In this document: piece after piece, positions 1-6,585 of the stretch
Layout: the number at the start of each line of letters is the position of its first letter
Position numbering within the stretch: the first letter of the stretch is position 1
The notes under the pieces: model-generated
Told to the model about the DNA's origin: nothing
The model's database searches: none
Seen by the model: only the letters and a program-made list of their open reading frames with translations
Assembly: GCA_023437285.1 (NCBI GenBank)
Contig: JAEZGP010000145.1
Span: 1-7,029, forward strand
Reading direction: 5' to 3'
Length of the DNA stretch: 7,029 nt
Source of the DNA: Actinomycetes bacterium
GTDB taxonomy: Bacteria; Actinomycetota; Actinomycetes; Mycobacteriales; Micromonosporaceae
Made by a program: the position numbers and the translations under genes

Positions 1-461
1 GTGGAGAACTTGTAGCCCTTGGTGTAGTCGAACTTCTCCACGGCGCGGATGAGGCCGAGGTTGCCTTCCTGGATGAGGTCGAGGAAGGCCATGCCGCGGC
101 CGGTGTAGCGCTTGGCGATGCTGACCACGAGGCGCAGGTTGGCCTCGAGCAGGTGGTTCTTGGCGGCCTTGCCCTCGCGGGCGATGGTGCGCAGGTCGGC
201 CGCGAGGCGCGGGTCGAGGTCGGTGGCGCCGGCGAGGCGCTCCTCGGCGAACAGGCCCGCCTCGACGCGCTTGGCGAGGTCGACCTCCTGCGCGGCGGTG
301 AGCAGCTTGGTGCGGCCGATGCCGTTGAGGTAGGCCCGCACCAGGTCAGCCGAGACGCCACGGTCGTCATCGAGGTCGAGCACCGCCTCACCGCCCTCCG
401 GCATGTCGGAGTCCTGCGGCAGGGTCGCCTGCTCGGCAATCTCGGTGAGCGTGTGTGCCAC
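1..461 (-). CDS. sigB: Group 2 sigma-70 factor, SigB-like (N-terminal part, cut by window edge)
   Basis: Only 153 residues plus part of one codon are present; the C-terminal part (rest of region 2, regions 3 and 4) lies beyond the left edge. Sigma factors of this kind bind core RNA polymerase and direct it to promoters. The short acidic N-terminus (residues 1-35) lacks the long region 1.1 extension of primary HrdB/SigA. Region 1.2 follows at about 38-75 ([12 protein letters not shown], then an [16 protein letters not shown] helix). Regions 2.1-2.2 are at about 100-153, with [21 protein letters not shown] and [11 protein letters not shown], the core-binding helix. From memory the [10 protein letters not shown] stretch matches mycobacterial SigB better than HrdB, hence the symbol; orthology is inferred. 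The start is GTG at 461, with GGGGAGG (471-477) nine bases upstream. The -10-recognition residues cannot be assessed. It is probably transcribed separately from dtd, given the terminator-like element and 163-bp gap between them. Confidence 0.93.
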   Translation of the reverse strand, partial: MAHTLTEIAEQATLPQDSDMPEGGEAVLDLDDDRGVSADLVRAYLNGIGRTKLLTAAQEVDLAKRVEAGLFAEERLAGATDLDPRLAADLRTIAREGKAAKNHLLEANLRLVVSIAKRYTGRGMAFLDLIQEGNLGLIRAVEKFDYTKGYKFS

Positions 462-470
462 GGCTGGTCG

Positions 471-477
471 CCTCCCC
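471..477 (-). promoter_or_regulatory. Shine-Dalgarno site of the sigma factor gene
   Basis: On the minus strand this reads GGGGAGG, nine bases before the GTG start at 461. It fixes a GTG start that would otherwise be uncertain, because an in-frame ATG also exists at codon 20. Confidence 0.75.
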
Positions 478-502
478 GAATCGATGCGCGCGGTGATGTT
501 CA

Positions 503-520
503 CGGGTAGGACTCTGCCCG
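503..520. promoter_or_regulatory. Imperfect palindrome upstream of the sigma gene (possible operator)
   Basis: CGGGTAG and CTGCCCG arms of 7 bases flank a GACT spacer. Six of the seven positions are complementary; the remaining one is T/G on the plus strand and C/A on the minus strand. That one mismatch makes a DNA-binding site more likely than an RNA hairpin in the sigma transcript. It lies about 42-59 bases before the sigma start, where an operator or promoter would be expected. No clear -10/-35 pair is visible nearby. The functional assignment is inference. Confidence 0.3.
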
Positions 521-540
521 ATGGCGCGTGAAGTCGCGGT

Positions 541-580
541 GAGGTAGCGACACCTCCAGGGACCAATGGGGGACAACCCC
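541..580 (-). repeat. Two small stem-loops in the sigma gene upstream region
   Basis: GAGGT (541-545) pairs perfectly with ACCTC (552-556) across a 6-base loop. GGGG (569-572) pairs with CCCC (577-580) across an ACAA loop (TTGT on the minus strand). Both lie between the end of dtd and the sigma start and could be leader RNA structures or protein sites. Short stems like these are common by chance in high-GC DNA. Confidence 0.3.
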
Positions 581-583
581 GAG

Positions 584-618
584 AAGAAAAAACCGCATTT
601 GTACGGACTTGTGCGTAC
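584..618 (-). terminator. Probable intrinsic terminator after dtd
   Basis: Read on the minus strand just after the dtd stop, CCGTA-CAAA-TGCGG forms a 5-pair stem (one G-T pair) with a 4-base loop, followed immediately by TTTTTTCTTCT. An alternative, overlapping stem pairs GTACG (614-618) with CGTAC (601-605). The T-run (six A on the plus strand, 587-592) is rare in this high-GC sequence and directly follows a stem. The stem is short, so strength is uncertain. Confidence 0.55.
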
Positions 619-624
619 CTTGGG

Positions 625-1047
625 TCAGCTCTCCAGCAGGACTGTCCGCGGTCCGACATTCACGCTCTCCACGAGCATGTGGGTGCGGAACCGGCCGGTG
701 GCGACCCGCGCCCCGCGCGAGCGCAGCTCATCGACGAACGCCGTGACCAGCGGTTCGGCCACGTCGGGCGGCGCTGCCGCGCTCCACGACGGCCGTCGCC
801 CCTTGCGGGTGTCGGCGTAGAGGGTGAACTGGCTCACGACGAGCACCTCGGCGTCCGTGGTCGCCACCGACTGCTCATCGTCCAGAATGCGCAGTTCATG
901 CACCTTGCGGGCCAGCGTCGCGGCGGTCGCCGGAGTGTCGGTGTGCGTCACCCCGACCAGGACCAGCAGTCCTTCGCCGATCTTCCCGACCACCTCGTCC
1001 TCGACGGTCACGGCGGCCCGGCCCACCGTCTGCACCAACGCGCGCAC
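625..1047 (-). CDS. dtd: D-aminoacyl-tRNA deacylase (DTD)
   Basis: The enzyme hydrolyses D-amino acids (and glycine mischarged on tRNA-Ala) from tRNA in the cytoplasm, as part of translation quality control. The predicted 140 aa agrees with the usual family length of about 145. Family hallmarks are visible: the MRALVQ start strand, [10 protein letters not shown] at about 46-55, the SQFTL signature at 72-76 followed by YAD, KGRRPSW at 82-88, and the C-terminal NxGPxT signature at 130-135. The start is GTG at 1047, chosen because homologues begin with MR-LVQ; no convincing ribosome site precedes it. The start lies 10 bases after the methyltransferase stop, which suggests translation from the same mRNA. 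The C-terminal motif reads NVGPRT, where many bacterial enzymes have NDGPVT. The Gly-Pro pair that gives chiral selectivity is kept, but its neighbours differ. Function is nearly certain; altered activity is only possible. Confidence 0.95.
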   Translation of the reverse strand: MRALVQTVGRAAVTVEDEVVGKIGEGLLVLVGVTHTDTPATAATLARKVHELRILDDEQSVATTDAEVLVVSQFTLYADTRKGRRPSWSAAAPPDVAEPLVTAFVDELRSRGARVATGRFRTHMLVESVNVGPRTVLLES

Positions 1048-1057
1048 GACCGCGAGC

Positions 1058-2566
1058 CTACGACGCCGGTGCCAGCAGGCCGCGCTCCACGAGGTGCGCC
1101 ACGATCGGCGCCGCCATCGCGGCGAGCACCGGCTCCGGCGTCTCGTACGCGGCCGCGAGTACGGCCAGCTGGTCGCGCAGCGGCACCCGCCCGTCGGCAC
1201 CCGACACGAGCGCCAGCACCAGCGGGTCGACCTCCTCCGCCCAGCGCAGCCCGTCCGTCATTGCCAGCACCTGGCGCTCCACGTCCCAGTCGTCGCCGTC
1301 GAAGCCGGCCTCCTGGGTCAGGCGCAGGCCGTCGGCGCGGCGCAGCGGCGCGTCCAGCAGCGCGGCACCCGGGTGCTCGGCCAGCCAGTCCTGCCGGTCG
1401 AACCACGCCGCGACGTGCGGGCCGAACGGCGGCGGTACGGCCTGCCGGAGGTCCTCCAGGCGTACCACGGGGGTGGCATGACGCGAACGACGCAGGGTGA
1501 CCAGGCCGAAGCCCACCGCCTCGACCTTCTCGGCCGCGAACCAGTCCAGCCACGCCTCGGCCCGGCGCGGGTCGAACGCCTCGGCGGCGTCGCGCAGCCA
1601 CAGGTTGACGTACTCGACGGGATCGGAGACCTCGCGCTGGATCACCCACGCGTCGCAGCCCGTACCGGCGAACCAGCCGGCCACCCGCTCGCGCCAGTCC
1701 TCGCCGGTCACGTGCAGCCAGTTCGCCAGGAACTGCAGCGTGCCGCCCTCGGTGAGCAGATCGCCCGCCGCACCCGCCAACTCGGCGCAGACCCGGTCGC
1801 CGGCGCGGCCGGAGTCGCGGTACGTGTACCGGGTCGAGCCGGGGCCCACCACGAACGGCGGGTTGCTCACCACCAGGTCGAAGCGGCGGCCCGCGACCGG
1901 CGCCAGCATGTCCCCGGCCAGCAGCTCCCACTCGACGCCGTTGAGCGCGGCCGTGGTGGCGGCGAACCGCAGGGCCCGGTCGGACAGGTCGGTGGCGGTG
2001 ACGTGATCGGCGTGGCGCGACAGGTGCAGCGCCTGCACGCCGCAGCCGGTACCGAGGTCGAGCGCCGCGCCGACCGGCCGGCGGATCGTGGCGCCGGCCA
2101 GGGTGGTGGCCGCGTTGCCGATGCCCAGGACGTGGTCGGTGCGCAGCGGGCCGGGTCGGGCGTCCGCGTCGAGGTCGGACAGCACCCACCACTCGGCGTC
2201 GCCGGAGCCCGTGGCGGCCTCGCCGTAGACGTCGAGGTCGACCCCGGCGTGCAGGCCGTCGCCGTACCGCTCGACCAGGCCGGCCTCCAGCGCGGCGGCC
2301 AGCGGCAGCGGGTCCAGCGCGGCGGCCACCGCCGCTTCGGGCTCGGTCTGCCCGGCGATGAACACGCGCACGAGCGTGGCCAGCGGGTCGCCCTCGGTGG
2401 TCGCGCGCAGCAGGGCCCGGAAGTCGTTGCGCCGCACCGCGTCGACGGCCTGCGCGCCGATCCGGCCGGCGATGCCGGCGCTGGTGTAGTCGGCCCGGGT
2501 GAGCGCCTCGCGCAGCCGCGCGACGTCGTCGAGGGCGAGCAGCGGCGCCGGTTGGGTGTCGGTCAC
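1058..2566 (-). CDS. Class I SAM-dependent methyltransferase, NPPF type, with extra N- and C-terminal domains
   Basis: This 502-aa protein has three parts. Residues 1-160 form an Ala/Leu-rich helical N-terminal module. About 165-310 is a Rossmann-fold methyltransferase, with SAM-binding motif [12 protein letters not shown] at 170-180, an acidic TDLS loop at 192-195, a GDM motif near 218-220, and catalytic-type NPPF at 235-238. About 330-502 is a C-terminal module with several Trp residues and no motif I recognise. NPPF/NPPY enzymes of the HemK/PrmC, RsmC and TrmN6 type methylate amide or exocyclic amino nitrogens in proteins or nucleic acids. The substrate here cannot be read from the sequence. 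The architecture resembles actinobacterial methyltransferases carrying DUF7059-like N-terminal domains (recalled, not tested). The start is GTG at 2566, preceded by a purine-rich AGGATGGGGG stretch. It starts 49 bases after the peptidase stop and ends 10 bases before dtd, so it probably belongs to the same operon. Confidence 0.88.
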   Translation of the reverse strand: MTDTQPAPLLALDDVARLREALTRADYTSAGIAGRIGAQAVDAVRRNDFRALLRATTEGDPLATLVRVFIAGQTEPEAAVAAALDPLPLAAALEAGLVERYGDGLHAGVDLDVYGEAATGSGDAEWWVLSDLDADARPGPLRTDHVLGIGNAATTLAGATIRRPVGAALDLGTGCGVQALHLSRHADHVTATDLSDRALRFAATTAALNGVEWELLAGDMLAPVAGRRFDLVVSNPPFVVGPGSTRYTYRDSGRAGDRVCAELAGAAGDLLTEGGTLQFLANWLHVTGEDWRERVAGWFAGTGCDAWVIQREVSDPVEYVNLWLRDAAEAFDPRRAEAWLDWFAAEKVEAVGFGLVTLRRSRHATPVVRLEDLRQAVPPPFGPHVAAWFDRQDWLAEHPGAALLDAPLRRADGLRLTQEAGFDGDDWDVERQVLAMTDGLRWAEEVDPLVLALVSGADGRVPLRDQLAVLAAAYETPEPVLAAMAAPIVAHLVERGLLAPAS

Positions 2567-2615
2567 GCCCCCATCCTGCCCGGCCGCCGCCGCGAAGATC
2601 GGCGTACCCCGCGGA

Positions 2616-4622
2616 TTACGTCGTCAGCCGCCGCCACAGGAAGTCGAACACCAGCGCCGACAGGTGGGCCCGCTGGCTGTTGTCGGCCGCGCCGCCGTGC
2701 CCGCCCTCCATGTTCTCGAAGTACGTCACGTCCGCGCCGACGTCGCGCAGCCGGGCGACCAGCTTGCGGGCGTGCGCCGGATGCACCCGGTCGTCGCGGG
2801 TCGACGTCGTGACCAGCACCGGCGGGTACACCTGATGGGCGCGCACGTTGTGGTACGGGGAGAACCGGCTCAGGTAGGCCCAGTCGTCGGGGTCGTCCGG
2901 GTCGCCGTACTCGGCCATCCAGATCGGCCCGGCCAGCAGCAGGTGGTAGCGGCGCATGTCGGTCAGCGGCACCTGCGTGACGACCGCGCCGAACAGCTCC
3001 GGGTGGCGGGTCAGCATCACCGACGTGAGCAGGCCGCCGTTGCTGCCGCCCTCGATGCCCAGCGTGCGGGGCGTCGCCAACCCCCGGGTGACCAGGTCGC
3101 GCGCGACGGCGGCGAAGTCCTCGTACGCCCGCTCGCGGCCCGCCTTCACCGCCGCCTGGTGCCACGCCGGCCCGTACTCGCCGCCGCCCCTGATGTTGGC
3201 GACCACCAGGCGGCCGCCTTTAGCCAGCCAGCCACGGCCCACGACGCCGCTGTAGTAGGGCGTCATCGAGATCTCGAAGCCGCCGTACGCGGTCAGCAGC
3301 GTGGGTACCGGTTCCGGCCCGCCCGGCGCCGGGTTGACCACGAAGTACGGCACGCGGGTGCCGTCGGCGGACGTCGCGAAGTACTGTGCGACGCCCATCC
3401 CGGTCGCGTCGAAGAAGGCCGGCTCCCGCTTGAGGGCCGTCACCGGCTCGCCGACCGTGGCGTGCCACAGCGTGGACGGCTGCGTGAAGCCTGTGGTGAC
3501 CAGCAGGTATTCGTTGCCGGCGTCGGGGTCGGTGTCGCCCACCTCGAGGTGGTTGAACTCGCCGACCGCGTCCGGCGCGGCCGGCTCGACGCGCCAGCCG
3601 TCGCCGGTGGGGGTGAGGATCTCCAGCCGGGTCCGCACGTCCGTCATGAGCGTGAGGATCACGTGGTCGCGGGTGCGTGACACGTCCTGCAGCGAGGTGG
3701 TCGCGTCCGGGGCGAACAGGACCGTGATCCGCGGCGCGTCGCCGAACACGTCGTCGAACGGCGCCGCCAGCAGGCCGCCGGCCGGGTACGTGGTGTCGCC
3801 CACCGACCATGGGGTGCGCGGGCGGATGAGCGCCCACGCGCCGTGCGCCTGCACGTCGGCGTCGTCGGGCACCCGCAGTTGCCGCAACGTGCCGTCGTCG
3901 TCGATCAGGTACGTGTGGCCGGCGAAGAACTCCATCTGCCGTACGACGAAGTCGCGCTCGTAGCCGGGCGTGTGGTCGCGCCACCCGACCACCCCGACGT
4001 CGCCCGGTTCGCCCGCGAAGATGACCGGGGCGTCGGCGACCGGCGTGCCCCGCCGCCACCGGCGCACCGTGCGGGGGAACCCGGCGTCCGTGAGCGAGCC
4101 CGGCCCGGTATCCGTGCCGACGTACACCGTGTCAAGGTCGCGCCAGGCCACGTAGCTCTTCGCCTCGGGCAACGTGAAGCCGTCGGCCACGAAGGCGCGC
4201 TCCACCAAGTCGTACTCGCGGACCACCGCGGCGTCGGCGCCGCCGCGCGACAGCCAAAGCAGCGCGCGCCGGCAGTCCGGCCGCAGCACGCTGGCGGACT
4301 GCCAGACCCAGTTCTCGCCCTCGTCGGCGGCGAGCCGGTCGAGGTCGAGCAGCACCTCCCAGTCGGGCCGCTCGGTGCGGTAGCTGGCCAGGGTGGTGCG
4401 TCGCCACAGGCCGCGCGGGTGCGACTCGTCGCGCCAGAAGTTGTACAGGTGCCCCTCCCGCAGCCCCGGCATGGGGATGCGGTCGTCGGAGTCGAGCACC
4501 TCCAGCAGCTCGGCGCGCAGCCGCGTGGGGACGTCGGGCGACTCGGCGTTGCGCTCGCGCACCCAGGCCAGCGCGCGCTCGCCGTCGACCTCTTCGAGCC
4601 AGCCGTACCCGTCGCCGGTCAC
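2616..4622 (-). CDS. Prolyl oligopeptidase-family serine peptidase (S9)
   Basis: The predicted 668-aa protein has the S9 two-domain plan. An N-terminal part begins GYGWLEEVDGERALAW, matching the WLE...LAW opening of prolyl oligopeptidases, and is followed by a probable beta-propeller to about residue 415. The C-terminal alpha/beta hydrolase contains TAYGGF (444-449), RGGGEYG (478-484), the nucleophile elbow GGSNGG with Ser527, the DDRVHP segment with Asp610 as likely acid, and GGHGG with His642. The triad is therefore intact. The family cleaves short peptides after proline or related residues; the exact specificity is unknown. No signal peptide is seen, so a cytoplasmic location is inferred. 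The GTG start overlaps the preceding VWA gene's TGA as GTGA, which suggests translational coupling. No strong ribosome site precedes it. The reading frame stays open far upstream, but that part is out-of-frame shadow of the VWA gene. The stop is TAA. Confidence 0.94.
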   Translation of the reverse strand: MTGDGYGWLEEVDGERALAWVRERNAESPDVPTRLRAELLEVLDSDDRIPMPGLREGHLYNFWRDESHPRGLWRRTTLASYRTERPDWEVLLDLDRLAADEGENWVWQSASVLRPDCRRALLWLSRGGADAAVVREYDLVERAFVADGFTLPEAKSYVAWRDLDTVYVGTDTGPGSLTDAGFPRTVRRWRRGTPVADAPVIFAGEPGDVGVVGWRDHTPGYERDFVVRQMEFFAGHTYLIDDDGTLRQLRVPDDADVQAHGAWALIRPRTPWSVGDTTYPAGGLLAAPFDDVFGDAPRITVLFAPDATTSLQDVSRTRDHVILTLMTDVRTRLEILTPTGDGWRVEPAAPDAVGEFNHLEVGDTDPDAGNEYLLVTTGFTQPSTLWHATVGEPVTALKREPAFFDATGMGVAQYFATSADGTRVPYFVVNPAPGGPEPVPTLLTAYGGFEISMTPYYSGVVGRGWLAKGGRLVVANIRGGGEYGPAWHQAAVKAGRERAYEDFAAVARDLVTRGLATPRTLGIEGGSNGGLLTSVMLTRHPELFGAVVTQVPLTDMRRYHLLLAGPIWMAEYGDPDDPDDWAYLSRFSPYHNVRAHQVYPPVLVTTSTRDDRVHPAHARKLVARLRDVGADVTYFENMEGGHGGAADNSQRAHLSALVFDFLWRRLTT

Positions 4623-6424
4623 GACGCGGCCCGCAACGCCATGGCCTGCAGGAAGATGTCGCCGATCTGTGCCGGGTCCTTGGCGATGAACACCCCGCCG
4701 CCGGTGACCTTCGTGATCTTCTCCAGCTCGGTCCTGCTGGCGTCCTCGCCGATGCCGATGGCGATCACCTGGACCGGCTTGTCCGGGTCGGCCTCCTGGT
4801 CGAGCCTGAGGAGCAGCTCGTCGAGGGAGATGCTGTTCGGGTCCTCGTTCTGGCCGTCCGTGAAAATGACCATGGAGTTGACGCGGCCGGGCGCCCAGCC
4901 CTTCTTCACCGCGCGGTAGCCGGCCAGCGTCGTGTCGTAGAGCCCGGTACCGCCGCCGACCGTGGGCTGGATCGTGTTGAGCGAGCTGACCAGCTTGTCG
5001 CGTTGCGAGGAGATCGGCGCGATGGGCGCCAGCTGCCGGTAGTCCCGGTTGCCGTCGAGGAACGTGGAGAAGGTCCACAGCCCCACGGACCAGTCGTCGT
5101 CGAACAGCGCCAGGCCGCCCTTCGCGGCCTCCACGGTGACCTGCGCGCGGGTCGCGTTGTTGGCGGTGGGTACGGGCTGGCCCATGGAGCCGGAGACGTC
5201 GATGATCGCGAGCATCCGCGACGGCGCCGTCACGGCGGTCCAGGTGGTCAGCGCCTTGACGATCGCCGTCGGGTCGGCCGGCTTGTCGGCGTCGATGGCC
5301 GTCGGGGCGCCCGTGGGTGCCGCGAAGCCGACGCCGGTCTTGCCGTCGGCGGAGCGCAGGCCGGCCTTCGCCAACTCCCCGGCGTACGTGTCGCCGTGCA
5401 GCGCCGCGAGCAGGTGTGTGGCCGGGAGGTTCTTGTCCGCGTCCATGGTCGGCAGGCTCAGGTACGGGTAGTCCAGCCCCAGCGGGGACGGCTGCATGTA
5501 CACCGCGGCCAGCCGTACGGGCGGCTCCTTGGCGTTGTAGGACACCACCGCGAACTCGGGCAGCGGGGCGGCGCCCAACTTGGTGGCCAGGGTGGCCGGG
5601 TCCTTGTCCTTCGGGTACTCCGCGAGCAGGTCGGCGGTCAGGGCCGACTTGCCCTTCACCAGGGCCCGCAGCGCGGCCACGGTGTTCTCCCGCGCCTTGG
5701 CGCCGGTGGCCTGGGCGGCGGCCGACATGGCGAGCAGGCCCGACAGGCCGGCGGCGTTGCGGGTCGGTTCGACGATGCCCGCCCGCATGGGGGTGCCCTG
5801 GTTCAGCGTCTGGAGCAGCTTGGGCCAGGTGACCTGGGCCTGTGGCCAGCCGAGCGTGGTCGCGAGCGGTTCGGGCACGGCCAGCACGACGGGGCTGCGC
5901 CCGATGGAGGTGAACGTCTCCGGCAGGAACGGCTTGTCGGCCAGCGACGCGGCCGCGTTGGTCGCCGCCGGCTTGCCGGGCGTCGGCGTGTTCCTGGTGC
6001 CCGTCTTGGCTTGCGCGGCGGCCACCTGCAGGCGTTGCAGCCAGGTCGAGGAGTCGGGGATCCAGACGTCGGGGACCTTGGTGGCGCCGTCGCCCTGCCC
6101 GATGTCGCGCATGGTGACGCCGTGCGTACTGGCGATCGCGGCCGCGACCTCGACGGGCTCGGCGGCGCTGACCTCGACCGCGACGCACCGGTTGTTCGGG
6201 CCCACGGCGGTTTTGGCCCAGGCCTGGGCAGTGGCGTCGATCGCGGGTGCGATCTCCGGCGCCGCGGCGACGGTCAGCCGCAGCTCGCCCTCGCAGGAGC
6301 CGCCTCGGCGTTGGAGGAGCACGAGCGTGAGGAAGCCACCCACAACCGCGAGCGTGGTCACGATGCCGATGACGACCCGGCTTGTCGTGCCCGTGGCGGG
6401 GGGCCTGCGATGGCGTGCTGTCAC
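4619..6424 (-). CDS. Membrane-anchored substrate-binding and von Willebrand factor A domain protein
   Basis: The 601-aa product begins with a basic tail (MTARHRRPP), then one membrane segment at about 17-37, which implies an N-in, outside-facing anchored protein. Two Cys residues at 44 and 80 could form an extracellular disulfide. Residues about 47-390 resemble a type II periplasmic binding-protein fold of the SBP_bac_11 kind. A VWA domain covers about 403-595, with a complete metal-ion site: DVSGS (Asp409, Ser411, Ser413), Thr493 in GGTGLYDT and Asp523 in FTDG. VWA domains bind protein ligands through such a divalent cation. No ABC transporter permease or ATPase lies next to it in this window, so the binding half may act as a sensor or adhesin. 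The GTG start is forced: an in-frame TAA lies 30 bases upstream and no other start codon intervenes. A good ribosome site is lacking. The ligand is unknown. Confidence 0.9.
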   Translation of the reverse strand: MTARHRRPPATGTTSRVVIGIVTTLAVVGGFLTLVLLQRRGGSCEGELRLTVAAAPEIAPAIDATAQAWAKTAVGPNNRCVAVEVSAAEPVEVAAAIASTHGVTMRDIGQGDGATKVPDVWIPDSSTWLQRLQVAAAQAKTGTRNTPTPGKPAATNAAASLADKPFLPETFTSIGRSPVVLAVPEPLATTLGWPQAQVTWPKLLQTLNQGTPMRAGIVEPTRNAAGLSGLLAMSAAAQATGAKARENTVAALRALVKGKSALTADLLAEYPKDKDPATLATKLGAAPLPEFAVVSYNAKEPPVRLAAVYMQPSPLGLDYPYLSLPTMDADKNLPATHLLAALHGDTYAGELAKAGLRSADGKTGVGFAAPTGAPTAIDADKPADPTAIVKALTTWTAVTAPSRMLAIIDVSGSMGQPVPTANNATRAQVTVEAAKGGLALFDDDWSVGLWTFSTFLDGNRDYRQLAPIAPISSQRDKLVSSLNTIQPTVGGGTGLYDTTLAGYRAVKKGWAPGRVNSMVIFTDGQNEDPNSISLDELLLRLDQEADPDKPVQVIAIGIGEDASRTELEKITKVTGGGVFIAKDPAQIGDIFLQAMALRAAS

Positions 6425-6440
6425 GGAGCCATCTTGGAGT

Positions 6441-6474
6441 AGCCATCCGGCTTACCACCACGGGCCATTCGGCC
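6441..6474 (-). repeat. Tandem GCCATYCGGC boxes before the VWA gene
   Basis: GCCATCCGGC (6442-6451) and GCCATTCGGC (6464-6473) match at 9 of 10 bases, with 22 bp between their starts (about two helical turns). Each sits within a 4-bp inverted repeat: AGCC-ATCC-GGCT at 6441-6452 and GGCC-ATTC-GGCC at 6463-6474. They lie about 17-50 bases before the GTG at 6424. They could be a paired operator or two small leader hairpins. Confidence 0.35.
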
Positions 6475-6494
6475 GATGTTACAGACCCGACACG

Positions 6495-6536
6495 TTGATC
6501 CAAATCGAGATAATGCCTGATCAGAGCATTTGATCC
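6495..6536. repeat. Direct TTGATCC repeats flanking an inverted AATGC...GCATT repeat
   Basis: TTGATCC occurs at 6495-6501 and 6530-6536, 35 bp apart. Between them AATGC (6512-6516) and GCATT (6526-6530) form arms around CTGATCAG (6517-6524), itself a perfect 8-bp palindrome. The cluster overlaps the candidate promoter, so a regulator binding site is plausible. No cognate regulator gene is in the window. Confidence 0.4.
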
Positions 6537-6540
6537 ACAA
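6509..6540 (-). promoter_or_regulatory. Candidate promoter of the VWA-peptidase-methyltransferase-dtd unit
   Basis: On the minus strand TTGTGG (6535-6540) is followed, after a 19-base spacer, by CATTAT (6510-6515). This resembles a weak -35/-10 pair in the most A+T-rich part of the window. A transcript starting here would have a leader of about 75-80 bases before the GTG at 6424. The spacing is longer than ideal, so this is a tentative call. Confidence 0.28.
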
Positions 6541-6556
6541 TCAGGATGCGGCTGGT

Positions 6557-6578
6557 CGCGGATCGTGACGATCCTGCG
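6557..6578 (-). terminator. GC-rich stem-loop after the 80-aa gene (possible terminator)
   Basis: GGATCG (6560-6565) pairs perfectly with CGATCC (6569-6574) across a 3-base loop. CGC (6557-6559) and GCG (6576-6578) extend the stem past a single bulged base. It begins 8 bases past the stop at 6586. No T-run follows, which is common for actinobacterial terminators but leaves the assignment uncertain. Confidence 0.4.
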
Positions 6579-6585
6579 CGGGCGG

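Noticed and set aside
153..509. Plus-strand frame opposite the sigma factor gene.
   Set aside because: It is antisense to strongly conserved sigma regions 1.2 and 2 and has no protein-like features.
1048..1200. A longer N-terminus for the deacylase, extending into the methyltransferase gene.
   Set aside because: The extra residues are Arg-rich shadow sequence, and the family normally begins at the MR-LVQ strand, which matches the GTG at 1047.
1008..2192. A 394-codon minus-strand frame overlapping the methyltransferase.
   Set aside because: It is Arg/Pro/Ala-rich with no motif, while the other minus-strand frame carries the SAM-binding and NPPF motifs.
824..2812. A 662-codon open frame on the plus strand opposite dtd and the methyltransferase.
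   Set aside because: It is antisense to two clearly recognisable genes, has repetitive Arg/Gly/Val/Gln composition and shows no domain. Long antisense frames are expected in very high-GC DNA.
2499..3680. Plus-strand frame of 393 codons opposite the peptidase C-terminal domain.
   Set aside because: The minus strand here encodes an intact catalytic triad; the plus-strand product is compositionally biased and unrecognisable.
5003..6442. A 479-codon plus-strand open frame opposite the VWA gene.
   Set aside because: It is a low-complexity Gly/Arg/Val shadow of the VWA gene with no family features.
2616..6503. A single open frame of about 1,295 codons that would fuse the peptidase to upstream sequence.
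   Set aside because: Upstream of 4622 it is an Arg/Gly/Pro-rich shadow of the VWA gene in another frame. The true peptidase begins at the GTGA overlap, where homology to S9 peptidases starts.
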